From positions 4,254,001 through 4,318,000 of the forward strand of contig NC_011772.1 in NCBI RefSeq assembly GCF_000021305.1: a stretch of 64,000 nucleotides of DNA, read 5' to 3'. Positions 31,355 through 40,365 of the stretch are shown piece by piece. The translations under genes were made by a program, and so were the position numbers. The notes below the pieces were generated by a model. It did not search any database, was not told the origin of the DNA, and was given only the letters and a program-made list of their open reading frames with translations. Source of the DNA: Bacillus cereus G9842 (GTDB lineage Bacteria; Bacillota; Bacilli; Bacillales; Bacillaceae_G). Every line of letters begins with the position of its first letter. Within the stretch, counting starts at the first letter, position 1.

Positions 31355-31570
31355 TGTGGATAAAATTGTACACATTTTCCACATTAATTTTTCAGTTAAT
31401 TTGGAATTTACTAACAAACTATACACACTTTATCCACCTAGGTATGTGGATAACCACCCGTTTGTGACTGTCATATTTTTTTGGTACATTAAATGCATCA
31501 ACGAATCAATCCTTATATTATTAGGAGGTGACTCACCTTGAAAACAAAACATATGGAACAGTTATCCACT
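31355..31570. promoter_or_regulatory. Cluster of five DnaA boxes ahead of sda
   Basis: Two perfect DnaA boxes, TGTGGATAA at 31355-31363 and 31445-31453, and three one-mismatch boxes, TTTTCCACA at 31375-31383, TTATCCACC at 31430-31438 and TTATCCACT at 31562-31570 (inside sda). DnaA is known to activate sda in B. subtilis when replication is disturbed, and this cluster is in the matching position. Confidence 0.9.
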
Positions 31571-31693
31571 GAGTTACTCACTGAGTCTTATTATAAAGCA
31601 AAAGAACTAAAATTAAATCCCGACTTCATTTTACTTATAAAACAAGAAATCATTAGACGCTCATTAGAGGACAAGCTTGTCAAATCTTCTTGA
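31538..31693 (+). CDS. sda: Sporulation inhibitor Sda
   Basis: A 51-residue helical-hairpin protein that inhibits the sporulation kinases KinA/KinB to prevent Spo0A activation during replication stress. The sequence [20 protein letters not shown] then [18 protein letters not shown] fits B. subtilis Sda closely. The start is TTG at 31538 behind a near-perfect AGGAGGTGA site with seven-base spacing; ATG at 31553 is possible but lacks a ribosome site. It is divergent to yqeG as in B. subtilis, and a DnaA-box cluster covers its promoter. Confidence 0.93.
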   Translation: MKTKHMEQLSTELLTESYYKAKELKLNPDFILLIKQEIIRRSLEDKLVKSS

Positions 31694-31699
31694 TTACAT

Positions 31700-31751
31700 A
31701 TAAAGTGAAAGGTTTAATTAGCCCGTACCAATCAAACAGTTACAGGATAAA
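31700..31751 (+). repeat. Miniature, internally deleted bcr1-type repeat
   Basis: A 52 bp sequence with ATAAA at both ends (31700-31704 and 31747-31751). It starts like bcr1 (ATAAAGTGAAA, then TTTAATTAG), jumps to a middle block (AGCCCGTACCAATC, then GTTAC) that matches AGCCCTCACCAATC and TTTAC of the full copy at 55552, and then joins the terminal GGATAAA. The two main hairpin regions are missing. It lies 7 bases after the sda stop. Confidence 0.65.
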
Positions 31752-31763
31752 TTATTGGATGCC

Positions 31764-31796
31764 CTGTAAAAAGAGCCATCCTACGATGGCTCTCGA
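31764..31796 (-). terminator. Terminator after psd
   Basis: A 9 bp perfect stem AGAGCCATC/GATGGCTCT (31772-31780, 31785-31793) followed by TTTTTAC on the minus strand. It also lies downstream of sda, where the T-tract is absent. Confidence 0.7.
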
Positions 31797-31879
31797 ATAA
31801 ACAAGTACTCCCATCTAGGGGATTTCATCATTAAGTATCTTTGCCCATAACTCTTACTTACGGTTATAAAAGCTTTTCT

Positions 31880-32668
31880 TTATTTATGAGCTAATCGAGT
31901 AGCTATTTTTTCACCAAGACGAAGCTCTTGTCCACTCTTTAATTCCTGCACTACTTCTATCATATCTTTTTCAAACAATAACACAACTGTTGAACCAAAT
32001 GTAAAGTATGCCATTTCTTCACCTTTTTGAACAGTATCTCTCTCATGCAAAAGCTCGATACTATTAACAAACATGGCACCTACTTTTACAAGAGCCATAT
32101 GCTCACCATCACTGCTTATTTCTGTAACAGAACGATAATTTTTTGACAGCGGTTCTTTCCCGTATTCCATACCAGCTGCATTTACCGGATATGATTTTCT
32201 ACCGAGTACAAACCTTTCAGTCACAGAACCAGAAAGCGGACTATGAATGCGATGATAGTGACTTGGACTCAAATAAATTACCATATATGTACCGCCTGCA
32301 TATCGCGTTGCACGTTCTTCATTACCTAGCATATCCACAATTGAATAGCGCTTTCCTTTAATATCAAATGTTTTTGTATCCTCAATAGGACCATGATCTG
32401 CAAAAACACCATCAACAGGACTAACGATACTCGATGCATCTGTATCAATACTACGCTTTCCTTCTTTTAGCTTACGCGTAAATAATTCATGCAATGTTCT
32501 ATATTCCTTCAAGCCCTTTTCCATCTCATCTTGATTAATTTGAAAAACTTTCGCATACGATGGAATAATGATAGAGCTCAAACGAGATTGTGCAAATTTA
32601 CGTAATATATAAGAAGTAAAGCGACCATTTGTAAGTTCTATCATAAGTCGATATAATGTACGTCGCAA
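31880..32668 (-). CDS. psd: Phosphatidylserine decarboxylase proenzyme
   Basis: The 262-residue membrane-bound enzyme converts phosphatidylserine to phosphatidylethanolamine. It cleaves itself at a Gly-Ser bond to form a pyruvoyl group: here the motif is FGST (about residue 227, [11 protein letters not shown]), with Phe where many enzymes have Leu, a known variant. Other conserved parts are [11 protein letters not shown] and [13 protein letters not shown]. The start is TTG at 32668. It is a lone unit; pssA is not adjacent, unlike in B. subtilis. Confidence 0.95.
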
Positions 32669-32911
32669 ATTGCGAAACCCCCTAATCAGTCTATAACTTT
32701 AGTTTTCCCTTCTTTTCTTTCTATATCATATGTAAAATTGGTTCTTATTCCCACATATCATATAAAGCAGCCTTATTATACATACAGAAAACTAAGTATG
32801 GTATTATTCTTAAATTATTTAGCACCTTCTAATATTACAGATAGAATCCGTCATTTTCAACAGTGAACATGTATTTCTTCTTAGCATAACGCGTTTTCTT
32901 TTCTTATTTAC

Positions 32912-32952
32912 AATAAGAAAAGCAGCCCCTTTTAAAATATGGCTGCTTCTAA
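32912..32952 (-). terminator. Terminator after sigK
   Basis: A 7 bp stem AGCAGCC/GGCTGCT (32921-32927, 32941-32947) followed by TTTTCTTATTG on the minus strand. Confidence 0.7.
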
Positions 32953-32958
32953 TACACT

Positions 32959-33672
32959 TTACTCTTTCGCTTTTTTCTCTTTCTCTGCCCTTACAAACTC
33001 GTGGAACATCTTCATTAAAGCACGCTTTTCAATCCTTGATACGTAGCTTCTAGAAATACCAAGCGCCTTAGCGATTTCCCGCTGTGTTTTCTCCTTATCT
33101 AGCCCAAGTCCAAAACGTTTCACAATCACTTCTTTTTCTCTTTCGTCTAAAATATCGATATACTCTTTAATTTTTTCTAACTCCATACTAAGCTGAATCA
33201 TATCAATTACATCTTCAGACTCTGATTTTAATATATCAATAAGCGATATTTCATTGCCCTCTTTATCTTGCCCAATCGGATCATGAAGTGAAACATCTTT
33301 TTTCGTTTTCTTTAGTACACGTAAATGCATCAAAATTTCATTTTCAATACAGCGTGCTGCATACGTCGCAAGCTTTGTTCCCTTTCCTGCAGAATAGCTC
33401 TCGATCGCTTTAATGAGCCCGATCGTACCAATTGAAATTAAATCTTCTGCATCTTCTCCTGTGTTCTCAAATTTTTTAACGATATGAGCTACAAGCCGTA
33501 AATTATGTTCAATCAAAAGATTTCTCGCTTGAGCATCACCTTGCTCCATTAACTCTAAGTACTTTCTCTCATCATCTGATGATAACGGCTGCGGGAACGC
33601 ATTATTCTTTACATAAGAAACAAAGACAAACACTTCTCGAACCATATATCCAATTGCGGCGAATAGACTCAA
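32959..33672 (-). CDS. sigK: RNA polymerase sporulation sigma factor SigK (pro-form)
   Basis: The 237-residue late mother-cell sigma factor has a hydrophobic pro-sequence ([20 protein letters not shown]) that is removed to activate it, then region 2 ([24 protein letters not shown]) and region 4 with the helix-turn-helix [21 protein letters not shown]. The gene is continuous, whereas in B. subtilis it is split by the skin element. The start is TTG at 33672, with GGAGGTG upstream; the frame from 33774 is not used. Confidence 0.95.
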
Positions 33673-33854
33673 ACCTTTCACCTCCGCCAAAATAGTGGTC
33701 TTTATTATGTGTATGTAGGCGTGAGGTTGTTTGTGTCTGTACAGTTTATTTATAAAACTCAACACTTCTAACATTTAAAATATTTTATTGTTATATTATA
33801 ATTAAAAGAAATTGTTATTTATATATGAATATGCTATTAAAGGGGACACTATTC

Positions 33855-34748
33855 ATGATTACATTAGATCGATTATTAAATGTAACAATTTATTTAGGGG
33901 GATTTTTACTTTTCATTTCGTTCATTACTTTTGTTATTAAAAGAGGGCCTGATTTATTATTTTTTCAATTTGGAATTTCTTTATTTTTTGGAGCTCAAAT
34001 TATAACTGGAATGAAATTTTTTCATAACTATGGTTTTTCCTTTCACTCAAAACTAGAACTACTTATCTTTATTCTCTATGTAATTGGAATTATTACATGT
34101 ATACTATTTTTCTTTCACTTTCAAAATCCGTATCGAATTTTTTTATTAATTTGTAGTTGTTTATTTTTGACTGGATCCAATTATTACTTTAAAGAAACAT
34201 TAAAGTTTAATAAAAAATTTCCAAAGCAACATAAAACCTTTTTAAATACACAAGAAGAAGACTCTTTTCCAAAAGAAGTTCGTAAATTTTCAGAAGACTA
34301 CAATACTATAATAAAAAATGAGTTTTATGAAATACCCATGATTCCTACTGAATTACATATTACAAGCAAAACAGATTCTTCCCGTAGTACATCTTTCTTA
34401 GTTGAACTTTATAATAGCGAGAATGAAATTACCGATGACTCTGTACAATTAACTCAATCAGACCGTTTTTATGTAGTGTTAAATACACCAAAAACAAAAA
34501 TAGCAAGGATAGTATATGAAGGGCAGAATTTTTTCACATTTACAGTCACACTAAAGGCTCTTAATTTACAGCAAGAACCGGAAATTCATAATATGTTTTT
34601 AGAAATAGATAAACGTAGAGCAATGAATCTTCTTAATTTTGAAATTAAAGCCCATACTAAAGAATGGAAAGTAACATTTAAAAATGATAGTTCTCATTCC
34701 GATCTTCCTATCACATTTACTTTTGAAAAACGAACAGGCAAATTATAA
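33855..34748 (+). CDS. Unknown membrane protein with C-terminal outer domain
   Basis: Not recognised. The 297-residue protein has four likely membrane helices (about 5-26, 31-52, 60-82, 88-107) and a 190-residue hydrophilic C-terminal region with beta-strand character, rich in Thr and Ser. The start at 33855 has AAAGGGGAC upstream; the longer frame from 33825 has no ribosome site. AT content is higher than in the surrounding core genes, suggesting recent acquisition. It lies alone between sigK and a YcdB-like gene, and ends at a strong bidirectional terminator. Confidence 0.75.
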   Translation: MITLDRLLNVTIYLGGFLLFISFITFVIKRGPDLLFFQFGISLFFGAQIITGMKFFHNYGFSFHSKLELLIFILYVIGIITCILFFFHFQNPYRIFLLICSCLFLTGSNYYFKETLKFNKKFPKQHKTFLNTQEEDSFPKEVRKFSEDYNTIIKNEFYEIPMIPTELHITSKTDSSRSTSFLVELYNSENEITDDSVQLTQSDRFYVVLNTPKTKIARIVYEGQNFFTFTVTLKALNLQQEPEIHNMFLEIDKRRAMNLLNFEIKAHTKEWKVTFKNDSSHSDLPITFTFEKRTGKL

Positions 34749-34752
34749 AAAT

Positions 34753-34800
34753 AAAAAGAGTTATTTTTATATTCTTTGAAAAATAACTCTTTTTATTTTA
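34753..34800. terminator. Strong bidirectional terminator between convergent genes
   Basis: A 16 bp perfect stem (34753-34768 with 34779-34794) with T-runs on both sides. It serves the unknown membrane gene (plus) and the YcdB-like gene (minus). Confidence 0.85.
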
Positions 34801-36291
34801 CTTACTCCAAATCTTTCTCCCAGTTTGAGCATCAATATAACGAATTTCCCGACTACAATAAAAAGGTTCTTTATGTTTTTCATCTGTCGTTTGTTTGTAC
34901 AGTAGTTTGTATTTCGTTTCCTCTGCATCATGATCTACAAACCATTCTAATTTAACTCGGATAGCCTCTCTGTATATTTCTAACGCTTTTTCTTTTGTTA
35001 CTTTTGGTGTTGTTTCATATGTAAGTAATTCTTTTATAAAGTTGCCACACTCTCCAGAGTAGTGCATCACAGCACCATTTTCTGCATTGATGTTGATCAT
35101 AATATATTTCCGCTCTACATGAATGTCATTTACATAGATTGAAAAGGAAAACCTCTCTATCCCCTCTTCCTCCTCATAATTATCCCAAAGTTGAACATAC
35201 TTTGTCGCATCTCGGATAATATGCTCTAAAAATTGAAGTGCCTTGCTTAAACATTGCTCTCTTGATAAGATTGTTTTCCTTTTTTTCTCATCCTTCCACA
35301 TAAAAAAAGAAAGCAATTGATTTGTTTCTTTATCTAGAGTAATTACTACGAATTCATCATGTTTCAACATTGGAAAATGTTTTTTATAAAACTCATCCAT
35401 TGAATATGAATCCTTCTCTTCTATTTCTTTTTGTAATTCTTCTTTTAATACAAATTTTATCCGGACTTCATCCTCATCTACTTTTTCATCTATTTTGACA
35501 AACTTCCCCTTGTCCCAATCAAATAAATCAAACACATCTTTTTTTTGATTACTCTTTAGCGGTTTATCAACAAGTACTGTAGAAGGTAATTTATAGTGTT
35601 CTGGCCCATATAAATCTTTACCTGTACTTGCATCAATAAACGCATGACTAGGCTCTGGTTCATATACAAGATGGTACCCTTTTACTTCTTCCCCGTTTTC
35701 ATACTCACATGAAGAGTATGTTAAATCTACAAATACAAGTCTCATATCTTGTCTAGCTTTCAAATTTTCTAAAACGATATTCTCCCCAACAATTTCACTT
35801 GGCCATAACGGCTTTTTCTCTATGGCTTTTTGTCCATTGTAATGAAAATGCACAACATTACCTGAAGGGTGCACTTGCACAACACACCCAGTATTCGGCA
35901 ATGGATAGCTATTCACTTCTTGCATATAATTTACTTCTTTCCAACCGCGCCTGTCGTCCTTAACCGTTACATATGTATAGAATTCATATCCTTCTTTTGT
36001 ATATTTTTTTAAGAATGTATTTGCAACCTCTCTTGCTTTATTCTCCTCTATCGCTCCCTTATCACTCGAAAAAGAATTTCCATCATCTATCCTAAATTCA
36101 ATTAAATTACCATTATGTCTATTTAATGTAATTTGTATCTGTTTCTCCTCATCATCTTTATGTCCCCACCATAATAGATGATACGGGTCATCAACCCCTT
36201 CTTGATCATCTACAACAAGCCTATATTCATCTGGAATTTCAATAATATGAGCTACGTGCTCTTTTCTTTCTTTATCTTTTTGATTCACCAT
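34798..36291 (-). CDS. YcdB/YcdC repeat (PepSY-like) protein
   Basis: The 497-residue protein carries repeated segments of the YcdB/YcdC (DUF4901, PepSY-like) type: phrases such as AREVANTFLKKYTKEGYEFY and KALEIYREAIRVKLEWFV are repeated about every 110 residues, each followed by beta strands. No signal peptide or membrane helix is seen, unlike typical secreted members. The start at 36291 has GAAGGAGAGGG just upstream. Function unknown; PepSY-like domains often inhibit peptidases, but this is inference. Confidence 0.7.
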   Translation of the reverse strand: MVNQKDKERKEHVAHIIEIPDEYRLVVDDQEGVDDPYHLLWWGHKDDEEKQIQITLNRHNGNLIEFRIDDGNSFSSDKGAIEENKAREVANTFLKKYTKEGYEFYTYVTVKDDRRGWKEVNYMQEVNSYPLPNTGCVVQVHPSGNVVHFHYNGQKAIEKKPLWPSEIVGENIVLENLKARQDMRLVFVDLTYSSCEYENGEEVKGYHLVYEPEPSHAFIDASTGKDLYGPEHYKLPSTVLVDKPLKSNQKKDVFDLFDWDKGKFVKIDEKVDEDEVRIKFVLKEELQKEIEEKDSYSMDEFYKKHFPMLKHDEFVVITLDKETNQLLSFFMWKDEKKRKTILSREQCLSKALQFLEHIIRDATKYVQLWDNYEEEEGIERFSFSIYVNDIHVERKYIMININAENGAVMHYSGECGNFIKELLTYETTPKVTKEKALEIYREAIRVKLEWFVDHDAEETKYKLLYKQTTDEKHKEPFYCSREIRYIDAQTGRKIWSK

Positions 36292-36348
36292 ACCCTCTCC
36301 TTCGTTACAATTTAAGGTAATTATAACAAAGAAAACCAAAACTTATTA

Positions 36349-36380
36349 ACAAAAAAAGACTAGAGATATCTCTAGTCTTC
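36349..36380 (-). terminator. Terminator of rpmG
   Basis: A 24 bp perfect palindrome (36356-36379) followed by TTTTTTT on the minus strand; it directly abuts the rpmG stop. Confidence 0.85.
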
Positions 36381-36529
36381 TACTTCGTCTCACGATGTAA
36401 CGTTACTCGCTTTAATCGTGGACAATATTTTTTTAATTCGATACGTTCTGGATTGTTTCGTTTATTTTTTTTAGAAATATAATTACGATCACCGCACTCC
36501 GTACAAGCTAATGTAATATTTACACGCAT
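36380..36529 (-). CDS. rpmG: 50S ribosomal protein L33
   Basis: The 49-residue protein has [53 protein letters not shown] architecture: a first CxxC pair (residues 9 and 12) and one cysteine in YCPRL where the fourth ligand is Leu. It is a paralogue close to B. subtilis RpmGA; only three of four zinc-type cysteines remain. The genome probably has further L33 copies elsewhere. The ATG at 36529 has a GGAGAA ribosome site. It stands alone with its own terminator. Confidence 0.94.
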   Translation of the reverse strand: MRVNITLACTECGDRNYISKKNKRNNPERIELKKYCPRLKRVTLHRETK

Positions 36530-36617
36530 AGGTAATTCTCCTTTCTTTCAAAGATTGCAAACTAAAACGTAATGATTACGATTTATATATTATAAAACTT
36601 CATTCTATTTGTCAATT

Positions 36618-36660
36618 GCAAAAACAAGAAGATTCTATTTAGAATCCCCTTGTTTTTATA
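36618..36660 (-). terminator. Terminator after the nitroreductase gene
   Basis: A 15 bp stem with an internal 2-base mismatch (36622-36636 with 36641-36655) followed by TTGC on the minus strand after a T-rich arm. Confidence 0.6.
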
Positions 36661-36675
36661 GTTAAATAAATTTTA

Positions 36676-37302
36676 TTAAAACGATTCGTATGTAACAAAC
36701 TCACTAATTGGCTTTCGATATCCTCTTGGACGAACTTTAGTCGTATCACTTTTCCCTATCGTAATCATTAAAACAGGTATTACATGCTCTGGCATATTTA
36801 ATTCACTTTGTACTGCTTTTTCATCGAAACCAATCATTGGACATGTATCATAGCCATAATATTTAGCTGCGTACATAAAAGTCATCGCACTTAACGAAGC
36901 ATTTCTAATCGCTTCATCCTCCATGAAACGCTCTCCTTTTCCTTCATATAAACCTTTCGTTTGCCTAATGGTATCTTCATATTCGCATTCATCAATCATT
37001 TTTAAAACTTTCATACCGAAGTAAATATTTTCAACATTTTGGTATGCTCTTTTATCACCACAAACGAGCACTACCGCTGATGCACTCGATACTTTATATT
37101 GACCGAACGCTAATTCTTTTAATCTTTCTTTTCGCTCTTGATCACGAATTACAACATAATGTGTGTGCTGCAAATTATAGCAAGATGGAGAAAGCTTAGT
37201 TAACTCAAATATTTTTTTAAAATCCTCATCAGGGATTTCTATACCTTGTATAAATTTCATTGCAGAACGTCTAGCAATTGCTAATTCTTCAAAGTTCACC
37301 AT
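36676..37302 (-). CDS. NAD(P)H nitroreductase family flavoprotein
   Basis: The 208-residue FMN-dependent oxidoreductase has the classic N-terminal phosphate-binding phrase IARRSAMKFI, the LSPSCYNLQHTHYVV helix and the C-terminal ITIGKSDTTKVRPRGYRKPISEFV. It resembles YdgI/YodC-type enzymes that reduce nitro compounds or quinones. A GGAGGA site lies upstream of the ATG. It is transcribed alone; the physiological substrate cannot be read from the sequence. Confidence 0.88.
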   Translation of the reverse strand: MVNFEELAIARRSAMKFIQGIEIPDEDFKKIFELTKLSPSCYNLQHTHYVVIRDQERKERLKELAFGQYKVSSASAVVLVCGDKRAYQNVENIYFGMKVLKMIDECEYEDTIRQTKGLYEGKGERFMEDEAIRNASLSAMTFMYAAKYYGYDTCPMIGFDEKAVQSELNMPEHVIPVLMITIGKSDTTKVRPRGYRKPISEFVTYESF

Positions 37303-37539
37303 ATATCCTCCTTAATAACTATAAATTTAAATATACATTAATTTATACAAATGGATAAATCAAATGAAAACACTTTAAATCCGAATAATAATTATGATTA
37401 ACAGCAAAAAAGACAAAAAGCTGAAACAATTAGTTCATACGAAATTCACACGAATCTATTACTATAGAAATTGTACATAGTGAACTTATTAACAATCACG
37501 TTTATTTATATAGAATCTTACTCGAAAGGAGTTGAAAGT

Positions 37540-37611
37540 ATGAAAACTAAATATCGCTTTATGATCTCATCATTTGCTGCTTGTGCTTATATGATTTGGT
37601 ATTTAGTATAA
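37540..37611 (+). CDS. 23-residue single-helix membrane peptide
   Basis: A short frame MKTKYRFMISSFAACAYMIW plus three residues, with a good AAAGGAG site 8 bases before the ATG. It is one membrane helix with a basic N-terminus. It ends 40 bases before the small alarmone synthetase, in the same direction and with no terminator in between, so it would be the first cistron of that message. I do not recognise the family; it could also be a leader that sets translation of the next gene. Confidence 0.5.
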   Translation: MKTKYRFMISSFAACAYMIWYLV

Positions 37612-37651
37612 TAACAACCTCACTTGTAAATAGGAAAAGGTGTGTATATAA

Positions 37652-38302
37652 ATGGAATATAATCAATCAACAGTTAACTACTGGAAAGCTTTTGTATTAC
37701 CATATACATTTGCTTTAGAAGAGTTAAAAACTAAATTTGAAATTATGAACCGGGAAGCTCAATTCCTAGAGGATTACAACCCGTTTGAACATATAAAAAC
37801 AAGACTAAAACAACCTGAAAGTATTATTAAAAAGCTAGAACGCAAAAGCTTATTACCAACAGTTGAAAACGCTCAAACACATTTACAAGATATTATTGGT
37901 ATTCGTATTACATGTTGCTTCGTAGAAGATATTTATCATTTGAAAGAAGTCATTCAAAAACGCGAAGATATGGAAGTCATTGAAGTAAAAGATTATATCG
38001 CTAACCCAAAACGAAACGGATATAAAAGTTTACACATGATTATTAAATATCCTTTATCACTAAATTCTGGTACAAAAGATGTATTTGCAGAAATTCAGTT
38101 ACGTACACTGGCAATGGACTTTTGGGCAAGTTTAGAACACAAACTTTATTATAAATATGAAGGGAAAATACCGGAGTATTTAAAAGATGAACTACATGAT
38201 GCAGCAATGAAAGCTGAAGATCTTGATAATAAAATGGCCACAATTCGTCAAGATATTGATGATATTGAGGCATGCTCAAATCAAATTATGCTACCACTAT
38301 AA
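37652..38302 (+). CDS. Small alarmone synthetase (RelP/SasA-like)
   Basis: The 216-residue protein is a synthetase-only RelA/SpoT enzyme that makes (p)ppGpp. Visible motifs are the DIIGIRITCCFVEDIYHL segment, PKRNGYKSLHMIIKYP for the nucleotide, and AEIQLRTLAMDFWASLEHKL. It has no hydrolase or regulatory ACT domain. Sequence is closer to YwaC/RelP than to YjbM/RelQ (ends without the tetramer tail of RelQ). It is preceded by a 23-residue peptide and ends with a strong terminator. Confidence 0.92.
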   Translation: MEYNQSTVNYWKAFVLPYTFALEELKTKFEIMNREAQFLEDYNPFEHIKTRLKQPESIIKKLERKSLLPTVENAQTHLQDIIGIRITCCFVEDIYHLKEVIQKREDMEVIEVKDYIANPKRNGYKSLHMIIKYPLSLNSGTKDVFAEIQLRTLAMDFWASLEHKLYYKYEGKIPEYLKDELHDAAMKAEDLDNKMATIRQDIDDIEACSNQIMLPL

Positions 38303-38334
38303 AAAAAGGTTCTCGCCAATGAGAACCTTTTTTC
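38302..38334. terminator. Terminator after the small alarmone synthetase
   Basis: A 10 bp stem AAAGGTTCTC/GAGAACCTTT (38305-38314, 38321-38330) with A/T runs on both sides; bidirectional. Confidence 0.85.
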
Positions 38335-38379
38335 TACCAGTTTGGGAAGTACGACCCCCACACTTATGAAAGTTTCACG

Positions 38380-38847
38380 TTATTTTTTCTCTATTGTTCG
38401 AACCTCTTCAATCTTCCATTTATCATCTTCTTTTCCAAGAGCATACTGTACTTTCTTTTGAAGAGTGATACTGTCATCTACTTCCTTTTCTTTCGTTTCA
38501 ACAATAACATACCCTACTTTACTAGCTTTCATATCTATATGTTCCAATTCAATTTTCTTATTTCCCTTTTGAAATGCGGCTTCTTTTTGTGTTTTTAAGT
38601 CTTCAGCACTAGGCATCTTCTTTGAAAATAACTCCATATGTTCTGCAAGATTTTTTTCATTCGTCGTTCGCACAAATGTATTCATAACATCTTGAATAGA
38701 TCTCTCTTCTTCTTTTGTTATTTGTACCTTTTCCTCAGTTTTTTTAATAATAGATTTTTGTTCTACGTTATTCTCTTCTTGTTGACATCCAACTAGTAAT
38801 ACTACAAATACTAGAAGGAATCTTAATTCCCTAAATAATTTTTTCAT
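38380..38847 (-). CDS. Putative lipoprotein, unknown function
   Basis: The 155-residue protein has a signal peptide with lipobox LLVGC (Cys near residue 20) followed by a charged linker and a C-terminal fold with alternating strands (KKIELEHIDMKASKVGYVIVETKEKEVDD). The pattern resembles NTF2-like or DUF4878-type lipoproteins, but this is weak. The ATG at 38847 has GGAGTTGGG upstream. It lies after the alkaline phosphatase gene and its terminator. Confidence 0.7.
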   Translation of the reverse strand: MKKLFRELRFLLVFVVLLVGCQQEENNVEQKSIIKKTEEKVQITKEEERSIQDVMNTFVRTTNEKNLAEHMELFSKKMPSAEDLKTQKEAAFQKGNKKIELEHIDMKASKVGYVIVETKEKEVDDSITLQKKVQYALGKEDDKWKIEEVRTIEKK

Positions 38848-38859
38848 ATTCCCAACTCC

Positions 38860-38892
38860 TAAAAAGAAAAGTGAGGCAGTTCGCCTCACTTT
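38860..38892 (-). terminator. Terminator after the alkaline phosphatase gene
   Basis: An 8 bp stem AGTGAGGC/GCCTCACT (38870-38877, 38883-38890) followed by TTTTCTTTTT on the minus strand. Confidence 0.8.
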
Positions 38893-38901
38893 CGCTCTTA
38901 A

Positions 38902-40287
38902 TTATCGTCTTCCTTTATTCGGATCGCCGCCGCCAACAATATCAAAGACACGTTTCGCTATATTTGTATTCTCTTGAACGCCAGAGAATAAGTATTTACC
39001 TGGACCAAATGCATACACGTTTACATCTTCCCCTGTATGCCCGCCTGTTGTCCAGCCTGTAACCGAGCGTTTATTGAAAATATCTTCAATTGCATTATCA
39101 ATCTTTGTTACATCTTTTGACGGAGCTATATCATTTACAGCTTGAATTTCTTCTGGAGTTAATTGTAAATCAATATATTTTTTTAATGTTTCTTCTACAT
39201 TTGCACCTTTTGCAATCTCATTTGCCATAAAGTCTGGTGTGCGTTTTGCAGCTTTAATTGGATCTACTTTAAAGTTATACTCGCCATTGGCACCTAAAGA
39301 TAATCCACCTGTAGCGTGGTCTGCCGTTGCAACAACTAACGTATTTTTATCTTTTTTCGCAAACTCAATCGCTGCTTTGAAAGCTTTTTCGAAGTCTTCC
39401 ATTTCACTCATTGCACCAACGATATCATTATCATGTCCAGCCCAGTCGATTTGACTTCCTTCCACCATTAAGAAGAAACCATTTTTATTTTTGTTCAAAC
39501 GCTCAATTGCTGCATTAGTCATTTCTTCTAATGAAGGTGTTTTATCATTACGGTCAATCATTTTATCTAATCCACCTGGTGCAAATAAACCAAGAATTTG
39601 ATCATTTTTATCATTTAACAATTGATCTCGATCCGTTACATAGCTATAACCAGATTTCTTAAACTCTTCTGTAAGATTACGATCTTTTCTAACAAAGTTC
39701 TTTACGCCGCCGCCAAGCATAACATCTACTTTATGCTTCCCTTTAATTTTCTCATCAAAATAATCATTTGCAATTGCGTCCATATTTTTACGGCTAATGT
39801 CATGCGCACCGAAAGCAGCTGGTGTTGCATGTGTAATTTCAGAAGTTGCAACAAGTCCCGTTGATTTCCCTTTTTCTTTCGCTTGCTCAAGAACCGTTTT
39901 CACTTCCGCTTTATCATTATCAACTGCAATTGCAGCATTATATGTTTTAATCCCTGCTGACATAGCTGTTGCTGCTGATGCAGAGTCTGTAATATTTTCA
40001 TGTTCATCTTCTGGGTATGTTTTTTGTGTTCCTACAAGATGCTTATCAAATTCTGTAGATTCCATTTCAAAAGTTTTTGGATTATCTTTCATATACCGGT
40101 GAGCCGTCATATATGAAGGGCCCATACCATCCCCAATTAATACGATAACATTTTTAATCTTTGCATTGCTTCCGTTCTCATCTGCATTAACCTCACTAGA
40201 ACGAGTAAAATTCCATGTTGCTACCGAAGTAACTGCTAATGATGCCACAACTGCAAATGGCCATGCTTTTTTCACAAACTTTTTCAC
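38902..40287 (-). CDS. phoA: Secreted alkaline phosphatase
   Basis: The 461-residue enzyme has a signal peptide (about 1-35), metal-binding D53 in LIGDGMG, catalytic S102 in NITDSASAATAMSAG, the metal site TADHATGGLS and the histidine in TTGGHTGEDV. It releases phosphate from esters outside the membrane. It is close to B. subtilis PhoA/PhoB. A run of three PhoP half-sites upstream predicts induction by phosphate starvation through PhoPR. Confidence 0.94.
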   Translation of the reverse strand: MKKFVKKAWPFAVVASLAVTSVATWNFTRSSEVNADENGSNAKIKNVIVLIGDGMGPSYMTAHRYMKDNPKTFEMESTEFDKHLVGTQKTYPEDEHENITDSASAATAMSAGIKTYNAAIAVDNDKAEVKTVLEQAKEKGKSTGLVATSEITHATPAAFGAHDISRKNMDAIANDYFDEKIKGKHKVDVMLGGGVKNFVRKDRNLTEEFKKSGYSYVTDRDQLLNDKNDQILGLFAPGGLDKMIDRNDKTPSLEEMTNAAIERLNKNKNGFFLMVEGSQIDWAGHDNDIVGAMSEMEDFEKAFKAAIEFAKKDKNTLVVATADHATGGLSLGANGEYNFKVDPIKAAKRTPDFMANEIAKGANVEETLKKYIDLQLTPEEIQAVNDIAPSKDVTKIDNAIEDIFNKRSVTGWTTGGHTGEDVNVYAFGPGKYLFSGVQENTNIAKRVFDIVGGGDPNKGRR

Positions 40288-40365
40288 TGTCTTGTCCCCC
40301 TAATTAGGTTATTCATTTCCCACTATCAAATTTAATGGAAGACTATTAAGAGAAAATTAGCTGTA

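Noticed and set aside
32959..33774. A search for a skin-like element or recombination site within sigK.
   Set aside because: The frame is continuous through regions 2 to 4; no interruption or flanking repeat is seen.
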